DNA of 64,000 nucleotides, from contig JAVDOI010000004.1 of the NCBI GenBank assembly GCA_032191485.1, forward strand, positions 19,766,943 to 19,830,942, read 5' to 3'. The notes under the pieces were generated by a model. The model made no database searches and had not been told where the DNA came from. It was given only the letters and a program-made list of their open reading frames with translations. The position numbers and the translations under genes are program-made. The DNA comes from Leptoclinus maculatus. Its lineage: Eukaryota > Chordata > Actinopteri > Perciformes > Stichaeidae. Of this stretch, positions 46,517-59,643 are shown piece after piece. Numbering within the stretch: position 1 is the stretch's first letter; each line of letters opens with the position of its first letter.

Positions 46517-47215
46517 GTTGACTACCTGCGTAAAGTCTGTCTTCTTCCAGATGAAACAAAGTGCTGGACTCAATGTCCTGCGAAAGTAATTCACAGCCGA
46601 GGGATGTGACACAGACACTTACAATCACAGGACATTTCCATTCCGTACCTCTTCCTCCCTCTTGTCGGAGAAAAGTGTCACAACCGAAGCCAGACCCCTA
46701 CAAACTCCCGAAACGGTCCGCGGTGTCCGGTCGCAGCACGCGGGTGACTGGTGCTCCTATTCCGGCCTCTCTCTGACACCCGGTCGGCCTTCCCCGTGTC
46801 CCGACAGCGGAGTTGCAAACAGGCCCTTGTCAAAGTTCTTGTTCAGCTGCTGCCACCGGTACTTTAGTCTGAGGCGGGCCCGGTCTCAGCCCACTCTTCT
46901 CTCTCAGCTCTCTGCATTTATCACCGACTAGCTAAGTTAGCTGATGTTAGCTAGTTTCCCATACCTCAGTACCAGCATGTGAGAAATCATGATGTAAACA
47001 AATCCATTATCTTTCCAAAAAAAGAGTATATAATCCAGCGGTAGACGGAGAAAACGTCTCAAAGTCTGTGAAGTTTTGCTTCTCGTCGTGTGGACAGCTT
47101 ACTTTTGGCAGCTGCTCGTAGCAGCTAGCTGACAGATAACCACTTTACCACAGCGGCAGAAAGCTAACACGGAGCTAACTCCTGCCTGCCGCTCTCCGGA
47201 CCCAACCACTCGACA
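46517..47215 (-). promoter_or_regulatory. tsc22d2: TSC22D2 5' UTR and CpG-rich promoter region
   Basis: A GC- and CpG-rich block from the start codon to about 47215. The plus strand carries CAAGATGGC (47214-47222), a YY1-like motif common at TATA-less promoters. The coding frame stays open through 46618 (34 extra residues with a Met), but this part is not conserved-looking. The transcription start is not determined. Confidence 0.5.
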
Positions 47216-47827
47216 AGATGGCAAGAGCGAAGTGCATCCTGGGTATTGAGGTCAAACTAGTTTTCTGTTATCTCAAAAAATAAATATATACAAGTCAACA
47301 ACGCCACATGCGTGTGTCTTATGGTCCACCCATGAAGTTGTTGCGGCTGTATTTCATTTTAAAATAACTTAGTTAGTATTACGTGAATAAACTGTCTCTG
47401 AACTATCGCTGTCGCCATCGTCACTTCCGGTTAACAACTCACCCGGTAGAAGCAGGAAATAGTTCGCCAGCAGTCGGCAGATGTTAGTTATTGGCTGATG
47501 TAGGGTTTATAATTTGGAGATTATACATTCAGATAACCTAATTAATTACAAATACAGTTTAACAAGTATGCATTTGTATTTACTGTTGCTTATGATCCAG
47601 TCATAATCTGAAACAATTAATATTTAAATAGACCGTAGAACGTCTGATCTCGCCTGACAGAATTAAGCAACTTTTCGGTTTTTGGAAACTTCTTTTTTTA
47701 ACTGATCTCTGTTGCCCGGGATTAAAGTCTGACAATGTTCAGTGTTCAATCAACTAAGTCATAATCCTATTGCTTACTAGGCATACTTTTGCTTAACGAA
47801 GGTGACATCCATAAATGCACTCTTTAC

Positions 47828-47829
<2 letters not shown>

Positions 47830-47924
<95 letters not shown>
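47830..47924. repeat. (TG)n microsatellite
   Basis: About 47 uninterrupted TG units, 0.6 kb upstream of the TSC22D2 promoter. Confidence 0.96.
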
Positions 47925-47925
<1 letters not shown>

Positions 47926-50900
47926 CTGTGGGTTGGACTGTGAGATTAATAATAGTGTGTATGGTATAATGTTGGTCACTGTGCACATGTGTGTATGTTA
48001 CACAAAACAAACAACATACAGACACTCAAGAAAGTAGATAAGAATTAAAACGAAAAACATACATTATAATAAACTGAACTGAGAATGAAACTGAACCAAA
48101 CTAAAACTAAAATGATGCACCAAATCATGTGAAATAGAGGAAATCACCTCATGTTGCCATTGATGGAAGAAAATCTGATGTATAAACTTGTCAAGGCATG
48201 AAAATGAATCATTTATTAGCCATAGCAAAGAAGTCTCAACTCACTCCTCTTGTGTGAAAGTCAATTTTCAACTGATTGTTAGACACCAGCACACCTCGCT
48301 CTTTCAATATGAAGATGGTCTGAAAAGACTGAATTCAACAAAAGCGTTCATCACATGTAAACTCGGGATTTTACTTGCCAAAGTAATATTCTACCAATTA
48401 CAGAAAACACTGGTTTTGCACATTGCCATATCGTTCATATCCAGTCATGTCCAGGAAGCAGGAAATGCCTCATATGGCCCATGACTATGGTGACCCCCTA
48501 AGGGTAAAGCACAAAACAAAACACATTCAATCATCAAATGGAATACACTCCTGTCTATGTTTGGTATTTGCAGCATTTATTAATCATTTGGACAGTTTTG
48601 TCCTCCAGTTTTAACAAAGATTATTGCATGTGTTATCTCATTGGACATAAACCTAGATATTAAACATGTTCCGAAGAAACAAATTTGTTCTTGAGTAACA
48701 GTTATGATCTACAGTTTCATACACCCCCATATATCTGTTTTGACTCGGTCCGAAGACTGAAGCTAGTCTTACTTTGGAAGAATAAAAAACAAGATTTACC
48801 ATCACACTATAATTATGTTTTTCCATCAGATTCTTAAGGAACGATTATCAACGAGTAAAACTAAGGCCCGAACTGCAGCACACACACTAAAGCAGGACAG
48901 AACTATTCACAATTTGGACAGAAATTACAGATGTTGGAAATAAGGAGGTTTGGGCCTGTAAAACACCTCTTATTAGGGTATTGTAATGCATCCTTAAGAA
49001 AAGGACCAGGTAATTTAAAAATGCACACCTTTATTCATACTGTATGAACACGATGACTCATGTGACTTCGGCAGCTCTCGTAACATGTTAGGTGTGAACG
49101 ACGCACAGAGGTTTAAATAATTTGGACCCCTTTTGGAAAAGAGGATATTTATTTTTTTAAATAGCACCTTTAGTCCCTAAAGTTAATTGTTTACCTTATT
49201 TCACCCACACTATAGTAATTACTTTATTTCCTGATGGTGACTCATTAGCAATGAACTGGTGATAGAGGTTATTGCTTCAATAAAGACCATTGAAGGCTTG
49301 TGATAGACAGTAGGACAATTTGTCACAAGATCAACACATGACACAAAGAAAAATAAATGAGTCGTGACGTTGGCTTGTGTTTGAGGGACGTCAATTCTGA
49401 TCGTGTTCAAGAAGTTGTTTTCTCTTTAATCTCCAAAAAGTATTGGAGGAGGAATATTTTCTGATTAGTAATTTTCTGATGAGCCAAAAAACAAGTGATT
49501 AGTTTTTGTTGCAGATCTTGATTCAACCACAGATCAAGACTTTTATAAAAAGTTTCACTGGGGGACATACTGGTGGCCTTGGAGGTTTAAGACCATGTCA
49601 TCTCACAGTCCTCAGTTAAAGTTAACATGCAACACCTTCCATCCTTTGACCCTCATGAGAAAGTGTTAATATTAGGTTTTGTGTATCGCTCAAGGACAGA
49701 CTCAAACATGTGACCTCTCTACCTCATCTCTTAAACAAAAATAGGTCATCTATCAATGGTCTTTATTCACTGCATTCTGTTTGCTCTTAAAAAAACGCAA
49801 ACTGTGTAAGAAATGTCAAAACTAACTGTAGTGTTTTCATCAACTTTCTACACGGTTGATGAACTGAGAGGTTGAAAATAGCTCTGCCGTATTATTCCCC
49901 TGATACGACTGACTAATCATTGAATTACAGTTACATAATTTCCGGTTGCCGACTCACAAGGTCTGTCTGATGAAAACAAGTCCATGCAGTCCTCAGATAA
50001 GACAGAGGAGACTGAAAACAAGTCAATCTAGATGTGGGTTGACACAGTAATAAAATACACAATTTCATTTGTATTCCTGTTGCATTTCATAGGGGGTGGA
50101 AAAACAAATAAAATGTTTATTACGCAAACAAATAGAAGTAAGATTACTTGTGTGGAAAGCTATAAGGCTCTTTTGAAGACTGTGGCTTTATGATCGAAAG
50201 CATTTATTTATCAGTTTGTCTAAAAAAAGCACCACAGTGTGAAAAAGCTACTGAATTACAGCATGCTTTAAATAAGCATGACACATTACTTCTTACTCCT
50301 CTCTTTATGAACCTGGATATAACTCCTGAAAACAATGTTGCAACATCAGCTCCAACAAGACCTATCAACTTAGACGCCCTTCTTTAGTAGCGGGCTGTGC
50401 GTGGGCTTTCCCAGCCCCAGCCAAAGTGTTTGTGTAGCTGGATGTGTTTATTTGCTCTGGTCTGAGGGCGAAGACTAACAGGCTGTGCTGCGGCGCGTCA
50501 CAGTCCAGCATGCTGGGTCCACTTTCAGTGTACCACCGCAGTAACAAGACAGGCGTTGTACCGCTGTATTTTGGGGCCCGGGGTCCTGGCCAGCGGTCAC
50601 TCTCAGCAGCCCAACCTGGGAGACCTATGGCCTTTAGCAAAGCAGCATGGGGCCGGAGAGTGCACGATCAACAAACAGACTGACCAAACATCACTCAGCA
50701 CTTGCTAAAAAAAGGGGTTCCCCAGAGAAAAGGGCACAAGGGGTTAGTTCAGGGCAACTTGACCAGCCTGAAACGGGATGATGAAATAAGCACGTGAACA
50801 TTGTGCATGGTTTCAGGTTTATTGGGCTCCTTTTTCCAGAGAAACATAAGTTGGCTTGTTAGTTTTTGACCTGAACTATTTACTTCCCTGTGTCTGACTG

Positions 50901-53900
50901 CTAAAAACAGTAAGTGTTAAATAAAGGTAAATTACCGTCACGTGTGTGTGTTTCAAGGTGGAGCTCCAACCCTTTTTCTTTCAAATAAGCCTCCCTTTAG
51001 CTCCAAATATTCAAGACTCACAGAACAAGCTTCGAGTTAAAGTCTGGTGTACTTTTGGAGATCAATGGGTGTATTTTTTCTGTTGAGCTATGAATGTTCC
51101 TCCTGTTATTTTTCAATACCTCATGAATTCCTTCAGAATAAACCTATTGGGGATTCATAGTTCAGTTATTACACAATATCCTGAGACTACATAATACAGT
51201 ATGTGAGTAATGTACAGTATGTGCATAGGGTCTGTCTGTCTGGTAGAGCGGGTCCAAAGACCGGTGCAACACAGAGATGAAAATATTTTGACGCTTAGCA
51301 ACTTCTTTTTACACTCTTATTTCAGACCAGGCAAGTGCAAAATTAATAAATAACCACATTTATCAAACATACTATTAATAATTAGACAAAACAACCGTGA
51401 AAAATCAGTAATCAGTGATGTCAGCGTGTGTGGATGTGTTGAAAGGTCTGAAACAAACACAACAGCAGCCATGTCAGCCAAGGAAGAAACTGTCAATGTT
51501 CAGGTGGAGAGACTTTAAAGCTGGAACCACACCAGGCGCTCAGGTGTGGCTCATCAGCTGATGATCAACATCCTGAAAGACAGAAAAGAGCCAGCAAACA
51601 GGAAACACACCCCTAGTGGAAAGGAGAGGTCGTAACAATATGGTATTGCAATTTTATAACACGTGTGTATATTAACTGACAGATACTCACAGAGGAACAT
51701 TAAGATCACCAAAGAAATCTTATTTCCCTTTGGGCCATTTGTCCCCAATGTTGCAAGTACCAGTGAATACGCCTCATCTGGCAAGTAAGATAGATGAGAA
51801 GTTGTGATTGTGCTGTCAAGATGTGAATCATTTCTGATTCAGCTGCTTATGTAACATGCATTCCTTCTAAATGCCTTCAAAGACAGGTTCATACACTTAT
51901 CTTCATTACATTACATGTTGGCATCACAAGGGAAGCTGGTAAGAAGGAAAAGGAGGGGAACTGTTGAACGTAGAAAAGTACAGGCATTTAATGGCACAAA
52001 GAACATAGAAATGGCTTGTGCAGCTATATTCTAAAGTTTGATGCTCGTCCTCAGAGAGAGAGTTTTAAGTTGCTACAGAGCAAAGTACACTGAAAGCTGA
52101 AATGGTCAACAATACAGGCCCAACGTCTTATCATAAGAGTAACAAGAACATTGCTGTACAATTAGAATGTGTTTAAATTCCCTAATCACCAAAAATTACA
52201 AGCTACCAAAAAAACAAGGAGTACAAAGTTCAGGGTCTTGGAGTCTTAAAAGCCTTACAACACAAGAAATAATGCCAAATACCCTGAAAACCGGGGTAAA
52301 ATAAGCACAGAGAAGGTGAAACAACATTCCTGGTGGAACAGATTTTGAGCTGTTATCCCCAATTAAACAAGTTCTGATTCATTGTTAAAAACTGCAGACA
52401 AAAACAATAGAAATCTCCCACAAGACAGTTTGAGTGACATCAAGTGAGTGTTTGTGTGTGTGTGAGAGAAAGAGAAACAGTTTCTAAGCAATAATGTATG
52501 CTTAATAATGTATGCTTACACGCCCACATATAACAGAAAGTGTATATTTACACAACGTGTGCCGAAATATTTCCAGGAAATCTAAAATCCACTTGAACTG
52601 GTTACTCTTTGAATTTCTGCCACTTGTTGAGACTACATGACGCAATGCAGGTGCCTGGACAGAGAGAGATTATAAAGAGGCATTTGGGAGGAAAACTATA
52701 AATGTTTTCAGTGGAAAATGGGCAGTGATTTACTCCCACTCTGCCTCCATGCTCATGGTTAGATGGTTATCCTGATTATTCAGCAAAGTCATATTTTGCT
52801 CGACTTGTTTGGACAGAAAGATCTTGTTCCCAGGAAATAATTTGCATCGCTATTTGTCTATTTGTGTCTTTATTTGTATATATAAGACTTACAATACATA
52901 TATTTGTAAGTGTCGGTGTGTGTATATGTGTGTTTGCAATCACTTGCCACTGCCTGTTTGCACCCAGTATCCTGTTGTCATACTTCTCCGTCTCCAGGTA
53001 GGTTTAAGTGGCTCAAGTCCTCTCACTGTTATAGGGTCAAAAGGTGAAACTTAAGAATTACGCTGACAGTAGAAACCGTAACTAATCCTCTTTTTTCCCC
53101 CGAGGCACAGATTTCTAAGAACTCGGCAATTGCACTGTACTGTATATGATGCACATGTAATTTAGGACTGCAGCTAGAGGTGGCGCTGGGATGGCATGAG
53201 ACAGGTTACTAAGAAAGAGAAAAAAAACAAAGCAAGTACTACAGATCATTATACTACATCTTTAAGCTGGAATTCATCCATTTCCTCTTAAGTGAATGTT
53301 ATGTCATGCAAGGCTATTAAAGCACATAAAAACAATCATCTTTTCTGTTCATCAAATTCAACACTGGAGGCTGTGTCATGTGACTTGAATCACCTGTTTA
53401 TCACAAAAAATACTTCTACCAGCTACATTTTCATTGATTCAATTTATTAACATAAAAATGCCAGAAAATAGGAAAGAATGTCCATTCAGAAGTTACAGGA
53501 GCCTTTCATTATTTCTAAACTCGTTTCCTTGATCTGACTGACAGACAAAAAAAAACAGTATTCAATGGATATGACACAAACAGAAATAATGTTACATAAA
53601 TGTAATCTTGAACTTTTTGCCACGGTGAGGTCATGGCTCTAAAGATGGCAATGTTGGTCGCTCCACCACTTTGGTCCAGACTGAAATACCTCAACAAAAC
53701 AATTGGATGCACTTTTCATCTAGTACCACCATCAGGACAAATTCGGTTTATGACAAATCACCTGCTGACATTTCCCTCAATATCTACCTTGTTTTGTGCT
53801 AATAAGCAATAGTTAGCATGGTAACAGCTCAAGGGAGGTGGTGAACGTGGTAAGCATTATATCTGCTAAACATCTTAGCCTTGTCATTGTGAGCATGTTA

Positions 53901-55179
53901 GTGTGCGGACGTTAAGCGTTTACCTCAAAGCACTGCTGCGCCTAAGTACAGCCTCAGAGAGCTGCTAGCATGCAAGCGTCTTATCGCTAACTTAATAGAA
54001 GTATTCCTTATGAAATAAATATTCTTATGTTGTAGAGTGTGGTGAATCAGAACACTTTCCTCCAAAAGCTCCCTCCTACACAGCTTTACAAAAAAACACG
54101 AAAACAATTCATACTTACTCATATATTTGGAAAAGAAGATTGAAAACAAAACATAAAGCTCCAATAAACAGTTTGATGAGTGAGACTACACACGATTAAC
54201 TTTCTGGTCTGTTGACGTTGGTTTCTCTAATACAAAAGTAATTTTGCTGCCACTATTCATCCTCATTTGTGCAGCGGCAGACTGTTGTGTCAGTTCTCTC
54301 AGAGTGAAAATTATTTCAAATTTGCTTCAATTTGCAAGCAGCCATAGCAACAATGACAGGACGGAAAGCAAAGTTTACATTCAAGCTCATGTTTGATCGA
54401 CTGCTCATAAAAGTGCCTATACATTTACAGATAAGTGGATCAGCACCACCCACTGACTCAGAGTTTTGCCTTGAGCAAAATGCACACAATGTTTTTACGA
54501 GCTAGATTTCAACGTGAGATATATGTTGACGTATTTCAGCCCTGCAGAAGTAGCATTAAACAGCAGTGAAGTAAAGAGCAAGTATGGAGAGCCGAGAGCA
54601 AATACCTGAGCTTAAAAGCATATAGCTGTGACCTTTGAATGACTACATGAGGATTCAAAAAAGTACACCCTTATAATCAATAATTATTAATTACACTTAA
54701 CTCAGTGTAATATAACCTTACGGGCATTATAATGAAGCACAGACGTAAAACCGCAAAATGTAATGAAATCCATGTCAAAATAACATCCTTACATTGTTAC
54801 CTAGTTGCCTTTCCTGCTCCCCCCTCCTCCCTTCGTTATAAGTTTAACTCCCGCCTATGACCTTTGACCTGACAGACATCATTTCCCCAACTGTTTATAG
54901 CAGGTGTGCTTCTATCTTTTAATCTTCTCATTGTATTCCAAATCCTGAGCAAATCATTTTCATAATTCATAATTATTGTGTCTTGTTGGAGTATCGGAGG
55001 CCAGTGGGGCCACCGGGAGGCTTAATATGGGGCGAGAGGTGGGTGTCAAAGTGTCCAAACGACACTGGACATGAACAATTGGGACAAGTGCTGTAGGTCC
55101 ATGTGGTCAGTGTGCAGAGGGAGCAGACTGGGTTTGAGACTTTTTTATTGAAATATGAAATGAACCGCTTATTCTGTTC

Positions 55180-55450
55180 AGGTCCACGGAGAGGCTGGAT
55201 CCGATCCCAGCTGATAATTGGGGCGATGGCAGGCTATGACAGGTCTGACACCGAGAGACAGACAACCATTCACGCTCACATTCACACCTACGGGCAATTT
55301 ACCGTCCTCAATCAACCTAAGTTGATGAGTCTTTGGACTGTGGGAGGAAGCCGGAGAACATGCAAACTCCACACAGAAGGGCCGTCCAGCCCGGGAATCG
55401 AACCCCTCTTGCTGTGAGGCGACAGTGCTCTAGCCACCACGCCAACATCC
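55180..55450. mobile_element. Fragment of a common fish interspersed repeat
   Basis: Contains GGACTGTGGGAGGAAGCCGG, AACATGCAAACTCCACACAG and GGGAATCGAACCC followed by CTAGCCACCACGCC, words I know from a very frequent teleost repeat with a tRNA-like GAATCGAACCC end. Class not assigned; borders approximate. Confidence 0.6.
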
Positions 55451-56409
55451 TACGTAACTGTTGAATTACTGTGATGTATTTTACTCCTTTTACTTTAACC
55501 CTCGTGGACTCTTTGTGTATGTTTACGACATTAATTACTGTTTTGCTCTTCTTTCTTCTTCTTCTTCTTCTTAGACAATGTTTCACTGGTGATAATTCTT
55601 TCTTCCTGTCATGAAACTCAGCATTAATAATTTGACTGCAAGTCAATAGTTTTATGAATCTGTGAAACAATTCTAACAATAACTTTGGTCTAACTCTTGT
55701 TTATGATGTCTCAACTAAATTGTAATCACTATTTAATTTGTTGTCCAATACTGCTTTCACAGTTTCACAATTGTTTCCATTAAAAACTTCAAAGGCGATA
55801 GCTATGTGCAATATTAATGAAGGCAAAGGGTTTTTTTGGCGCTTGAGACTAAAAATCAGCAAATACTGTCCTGTGCTGCTTTGATTTAGACAGTTGTTGC
55901 TTTAAAGTCTCTTGTGAGCCCTTCAACTTTAATTGGAGCTTAGTCACTGAAGAGCCCCTGTAAGGAGTAAGATGCAGCGTTTGAAGTTGTAGCCTTATTC
56001 ATAAGACTATTTAAAATCTCATCGTTTTGTTTTTTTATCCATTCTTGCTTTCACATTAAGTCCCTAAAATGTTTAATAGCATTCTCAAAATCATCTAAAT
56101 TATATTGTGGAAGTAGCTGGAAACATCTGAGACAATAACTGTAGCGTGTTATTGTTTGCAGATAGGAAGCAAGGTAGATGTGATATTTTTGGCAAATGAA
56201 TAAACCTTTAAATATATGTGAATGTGAAATTTTTAGAATATTGTCAGTTTATGAAGAATACGTCTAATAATAATGCAGTCCCACATTTTGACTGCCACCA
56301 GTATAATTCCACTAGTTTGTTGCCCCGTAACACATGGGTATCAGTTTAAGTGCAGCTTAAAGTTATTAAAGGTCAGGAAAATGTTCCTAGTCGCCGCTTT
56401 ATTTGAATT

Positions 56410-56760
56410 TGAACAGATTGTGACAGGAGCAGGATCCTGTTTAGGGTCGCGGGGGGGGACAGGCATGAAGGACCCAAATGCCGATGCAGGGACTGTCAGA
56501 TTCACCGAAGTTATTTAATGGCACAAAAGGCCTAATGACAGCAACAGGCAGGCCGATACAGCTGGCAGACACAGGCAAACCAAAACTCCTGACAGCAACG
56601 AAAGATTACACAAACAAAGTGACCAAAAGACAAGGGGAGCACGGAGACGAAATACATAAGGCAGGGGACAGGTGACCGCAGGGCTGACAATCAACCACAG
56701 ACTGCATATAAGAAGCAACAGGTGAACTCATAAGGGCAGACAATCACACAGGTGGGGCAG
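56410..56760. mobile_element. Probable teleost interspersed repeat fragment
   Basis: Text such as GGACCCAAATGCCGATGCAGG, AACTCCTGACAGCAACGAAAG, GACAGGTGACCGCAGGGCTG and CAACAGGTGAACTCATAAGG resembles the purine-rich CAGGACCCAAATGCAG... repeat that is frequent in fish genomes. No coding capacity; class unknown. Confidence 0.45.
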
Positions 56761-57288
56761 CAGAAGTTATGTACTTATTTAGTAAAAAAAACTTAAAGGT
56801 AAATCTACAGGAGACAAGTTGTCATGTCAGAACTTATGTTGGTTGTAAAGTAAAATTCCTTTACAGAGACACCATTTGCTGCATAGTGCAGTTCAAGTCA
56901 ATGCATGTCTTTTCAGATGCACAGGTAGCTCACAGGTAAATAAGAGGAGTGACATCATACGGGTCATTTGATAACTGCTCTTCAGTTACACAGTGTTTTC
57001 CCAGCCTACATTTATTTGTTATTGGCTCCTGAAGGATCCTTTGATATTATTTGACTTGATCTATCTGCCTTTTAGCGTTTCCAGTACTTTTTTTCCTTTC
57101 TAGCCTGAGGATGATTTTTTTTGTGTTGACCTGCCAAGCGTTTCCTAACCAGTGGCTCTAGTGCACCATCTGTGTCACACTGTGCACATGACTCCAGCAC
57201 ATAAATCAAAGCTGCAGTTAACAGTCATGGCCACAAGGTATCGTCACTGAGCAGTAAAACAGTACTGCAGATACCATGCTGTACTATT

Positions 57289-57297
57289 TATCCATCC

Positions 57298-57328
<31 letters not shown>

Positions 57329-57439
57329 CATCCATCTATCTATCCATCTATCCATCCATCCATCTATCTATCTATCCATCTATCCATCATTCTATCTATC
57401 TATCCATCCATTCTTCAGCTTTCAAAATAATAACTACGT

Positions 57440-57486
<47 letters not shown>

Positions 57487-57871
57487 GTTTATAGTTTAGC
57501 AGTTCAATATTATTATTATTATCATTGTCATTTATATTATTATTATTATTATTATTATTATTATGACAGACAGCTGCAGAAAACCAAACTTCTTAACCAA
57601 TGCAAACATACATACACACACACACACACACAAAGTGTTACATTCCAGTGGTACTTTGCATTTATTATTCATTTGATTTGAATTGATGAACAGTATGCTG
57701 TTTTAGGAAGACTTGTTGTTGTGGCTTTGAGACATGTGTGTGGGTGTGTGTACACTTGTGGGCGTTTCATATGTGACCTGTGACAACGTGTCCTTATCAG
57801 TGGGTGTAGTGGTCGAAGGTTGAACTAGGTGTGGACTCACACCTTTCGAGGGGAGTTCATCATTGACATAC

Positions 57872-57902
<31 letters not shown>

Positions 57903-57982
57903 TGTATGTATGTATGTATGTATGTATGTATGTATGTATGTATGTATGTATGTATGTATGTATGTATGTATGTATATGTATG
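57289..57982. repeat. Cluster of four microsatellite types
   Basis: (TCTA/TCCA)n 57289-57413, (TA)n 57442-57483, (TTA)n 57508-57564, (CA)n 57616-57632 and (TATG)n 57873-57982 lie within 700 bp. Two tetranucleotide arrays exceed 100 bp. Confidence 0.95.
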
Positions 57983-59335
57983 TTTACTAATCAAATGAGC
58001 AGTAAAATAAACAAAACAAATGCAAGTCAGTGGCGCCTCGAGGATTTGGCCTGGAGGATTTTTTTGTTCCCATTAATGAACAGGTTTTTATTTTTTACTT
58101 TTACAGAAAACCCAGTTAAGAGCATCTCTCATCTGACTCGAATGAAAAGTTCACTTTTTCATTGATCACTTAATGAGTTTGACATTAAATGCTGTGGTTG
58201 ATATGGTGGATGCTTCTATTCCAACTGCAACACCATGACAGGGAATTCATCTGTGTTCTTTTACAGTCACATGGGGGGAGTTAAAAGTGTGAAAAGTGTC
58301 ATCAAGTGAGGAGATTTTAACGTTTTGTTCTACGATATCAAATCCATCAGTAAATATCTTGTGAATTGTTGTGCTTTTACGTGTCTTAAAGAAGTGCTAA
58401 CAAGTGGATAAATGAGAGTATAAAATGGCATCAATTAAAATCATGATAAAAAAAAACATTAAGTAGACATTCAGTAAAGCAGTGAAACTCATCAGACCAT
58501 GAATATGTCAGAGTGAGACTCACTTCATCCTTTATTCCCTATGAATCCTGACTATTCATTTGTGCAGAACAGTGGGGCTTTATCTCCAGTCTGTACATGA
58601 TCATACCACACTACCCGAGTATGAAGGACGGGACAGTATAGCTTCTGCAGAACAACAACTCTGTGCTTCCTGACAGGCAAAACATGTTTATTCCTGTTAA
58701 ATGTATTTATATATTGCATAGTGATGGGTCTTCTCGGCATGCTTTTGAGAATTAAAGTGGATAAATGAAAAATAAAATCAGAGGATCGCCTTTGTTTTCG
58801 TTTTTTTTTTACTGTAACTGACATTCTTTAAGAAAAACAAAATGTGGGCGTTGGATGATCCACAAGCATTCCTCTAGCATTTTTTATGCTGAGAGCAAAA
58901 GAAAAAGGAGCTTTACAAACCAAAAGGAGGAGCAGGAAACAACAAGGCAGGCAGAGTTTCATACCAAGGCAGCTGAAAGTGCTGTTAAAACACATTTCAG
59001 GGCACAAATCCTGGATTTATTGATTAGATGTTTTAAGGGTGCAGGTCAACATTTCTCAATATCAGTGTATGACACATTTATTGTGATGCGTTCACCACTG
59101 TGATGCAAATAAATAAGAAAAAGAAGGAGATAATTTGTCTCTTTTTCTTAAGTCTGTTCTATTTTATTTCTTCTTCTGCGTGCGTGAGGTCTTCTGACCG
59201 CATCATCGCTATCCAAATCCATACTAACCCGCTGCCCTCGGTAATGCTTGTTTTTTCTGTGTGTGTGGTGACTAAGTGTCGTGTGCGCTTGCATTGCCAC
59301 ACGTGTGTGTGTGTGTACTTTTCAGAGTTAATTTG

Positions 59336-59337
<2 letters not shown>

Positions 59338-59376
<39 letters not shown>

Positions 59377-59453
59377 CAGCCACGCGCTGCAGTGGTGATT
59401 TATGGGAGTGTGTTGATCCATTCCACAGATGGGGGGGGGGGGGGGGGGGGGGG
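59338..59453. repeat. (GT)n followed by a 23-base G run
   Basis: (GT)n at 59338-59374 and 23 consecutive G at 59431-59453. Both are Z-DNA or quadruplex-prone sequence types (known property). Confidence 0.93.
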
Positions 59454-59595
59454 TGCAGGCCTCTGAAAAGATTGCCTCATTGCATGTCACGCTGCTTCTA
59501 GCATACACACTGACTCTGCTGGCCGTGCAGATGGACCACCTTTGATCTCCCATGTTGACCTTTATCAGGAGGGCAAAGCTTACTGGAGCCAGGCA

Positions 59596-59643
59596 AGCTG
59601 ATCGTCACATGTTTTATCCAGCTGATCGTCACATGTTTTATCT
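59596..59643. repeat. 24-bp tandem duplication
   Basis: AGCTGATCGTCACATGTTTT begins at 59596 and again at 59620, with identical copies over at least 23 bases. Looks recent. Confidence 0.92.

Noticed and set aside
47777..48037. 82-residue frames through the (TG)n repeat
   Set aside because: Simple-repeat translation only.
55380..55450. Possible tRNA gene (GAATCGAACCC resembles a B box)
   Set aside because: No A box at proper spacing and no cloverleaf; the surrounding text is a common fish interspersed repeat.
57873..57982. Regular array considered as a CRISPR or satellite
   Set aside because: It is a pure TATG microsatellite without spacers, and the genome is vertebrate.
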